A stretch of 64,000 nucleotides of DNA from Malurus cyaneus samueli (lineage: Eukaryota; Chordata; Aves; Passeriformes; Maluridae), in contig CM019214.1 in the NCBI GenBank assembly GCA_009741485.1, positions 58,556,506 to 58,620,505 on the forward strand, written 5' to 3'. Positions 63,110-64,000 of this stretch are shown one piece after another. The translations under genes were made by a program, and so were the position numbers. How positions within the stretch are numbered: position 1 is the stretch's first letter; each line of letters opens with the position of its first letter. Under the pieces are notes generated by a model. That model saw nothing but the letters and a program-made list of their open reading frames with translations. It was not told the DNA's origin and made no database searches.

Positions 63110-63303
63110 TTATTAAAGAAAAAAAGGTAAATATAAAATACTTGTGCTTTGTGTATTGGTTTAGATTTCAACAAAAACAAATCTGGGTTGTTCTATATTT
63201 TCTTAAGAGATATTGGTATATTTGTTACTGAAGTTGGATATCTCTGTTTCTCCTAATTTTGTGGCTTAGGAAGACTTAATATACCTGTGGAAAGAGGGAA
63301 AGC

Positions 63304-63309
63304 AATAAA
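63304..63309 (+). terminator. AATAAA polyadenylation signal (proximal candidate)
   Basis: A canonical hexamer in agcaataaaa, 34 nt into the candidate 3'UTR exon. The downstream sequence is only modestly T-rich. Confidence 0.4.
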
Positions 63310-63519
63310 AACACTTCAGCAAATAGCTTTTGACTTTTGCTTTATGTCAAGACTCATGTCATCTGAGCAAGCTTTTACGTGATTATTTTCCACCAGCAGC
63401 AGCAAAATTCGCTCATTGGACCAGCTCCTCTGAAATAAGTGGCTGCAGTCTCTGCTGAACTCAGGACTATCTAGCTCTGTCCAAGGTCCCATATTCTACT
63501 TTTAGAAGCCATTTATGTA

Positions 63520-63525
63520 AATAAA
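63520..63525 (+). terminator. AATAAA polyadenylation signal (distal candidate)
   Basis: A canonical hexamer in gtaaataaatat, followed within 10-20 nt by a T/G-rich element. It is the better-supported cleavage signal of the two. Confidence 0.5.
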
Positions 63526-63549
63526 TATATTTTCTGTTGTTTTGCTTGC

Positions 63550-64000
63550 ATGAGAAGAAATATAAAATCTGTGAATTCACCGTTGAATGGGGAGGTGCAA
63601 AGACAAAGAATATTTACCACATGCTGGATCTTGAAGATATACTTGCAGCAATACTTTATTAATTACCAGAAGTTAAGGGATTAGATATCATCCTTAGAAA
63701 AGACACCTGCTACATACATTCATACCTTTAAAAAGGCCAGCCAGATAAAAGAGAGGATAATTTTACTAAACAAATCTCATAAGCTGAGCTGTTTCCATTT
63801 CACTTGTTGATATTTTAAATTCTTAATTTACAAAAGATGGTCAAAAGTCTTTTCTCTGACTAAAGAAAGCTTTGGTAGGTCACATGCTATTCGGCCACAG
63901 GATGTCTTTATCTTGAATCTAATTTTTTTTGCTAGACAGTGTATTTTTATCCTTCAATTTTTATCCTTCAATTGCAAAATCCTTCAATTGCTCCAGTCAT
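63550..64000. other. Downstream flank, nothing coding recognised
   Basis: AT-rich sequence following the candidate polyadenylation signals. It ends with short direct repeats containing atccttcaatt at 63943-63990. No gene was recognised. Confidence 0.6.
63943..63990. repeat. Short direct repeats of a ccttcaatt-type unit
   Basis: The unit tttttatccttcaa occurs twice in tandem, and a third atccttcaattg follows after a few bases. Confidence 0.8.

Larger units (their letters stand above)
63270..63545 (+). other. TDRD3: Probable TDRD3 terminal 3'UTR exon
   Basis: After a 143-bp candidate intron (gtaaat at 63127, ttgtggcttag at 63259-63269) a non-coding stretch runs past two AATAAA signals (63304-63309 and 63520-63525). 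A T/G-rich downstream region follows the second (attttctgttgttttgcttg). The exon and its end are inferred from signals; if the candidate intron is not spliced, the UTR simply continues from 63110. Confidence 0.5.

Overview
This is intronic and exonic DNA of a vertebrate nuclear gene, almost certainly from a bird or a close sauropsid relative. Two observations point that way. The window carries at least six decayed CR1 LINE (non-LTR retrotransposon) fragments and no recognisable Alu, B1 or L1 sequence. A single multi-exon gene runs through it on the + strand, with AT-rich introns. The exons spell TDRD3 (Tudor domain-containing protein 3) at high identity to what I know of the vertebrate protein. 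There is no bacterial, plasmid or viral gene content and no CRISPR array.

Layout: 1-15103 is non-coding and is read as the 3' part of TDRD3 intron 1; the first exon, with the start codon, lies upstream of the window. Twelve coding exons follow: 15104-15188, 18877-18942, 22104-22264, 24326-24467, 29487-29558, 30139-30288, 30985-31125, 32066-32222, 32840-32965, 41010-41848, 43769-43894 and 62990-63126 (stop codon 63107-63109). All are flanked by AG/GT and all phases join without a frameshift, giving 727 codons plus one split Trp codon. About 14 N-terminal residues are missing. A probable 3'UTR exon begins near 63270, with AATAAA signals at 63304 and 63520.

Protein architecture in order: an RMI1-like OB-fold (exons 15104-24467), a Gly-rich linker, a UBA domain (32066-32222), a KG/RG-rich basic patch (start of 32840-32965), a long disordered polar region (most of 41010-41848), a Tudor domain split between 41848 and 43769, and a C-terminal exon-junction-binding motif (62990-63109). 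In known vertebrates TDRD3 is the scaffold of the TOP3B-TDRD3 topoisomerase complex and a reader of asymmetric dimethyl-arginine.

The introns hold CR1 fragments at about 16818-18057 (+), 28822-29200 (-), 32443-32730 (-), 46030-48118 (+), 53646-54630 (-) and 60078-60441 (+). There is also one GC-richer block of uncertain origin (39595-40420) and several short tandem duplications. A 60-bp direct duplication on either side of a single N (10938-11058) looks like an assembly artefact. No undescribed multi-gene system was found. The most interesting signals concern splicing: a GTAAG at the very start of the exon at 32840, and a juxtaposed CAG|GTAAGT inside the 19-kb intron at 50029/50030.
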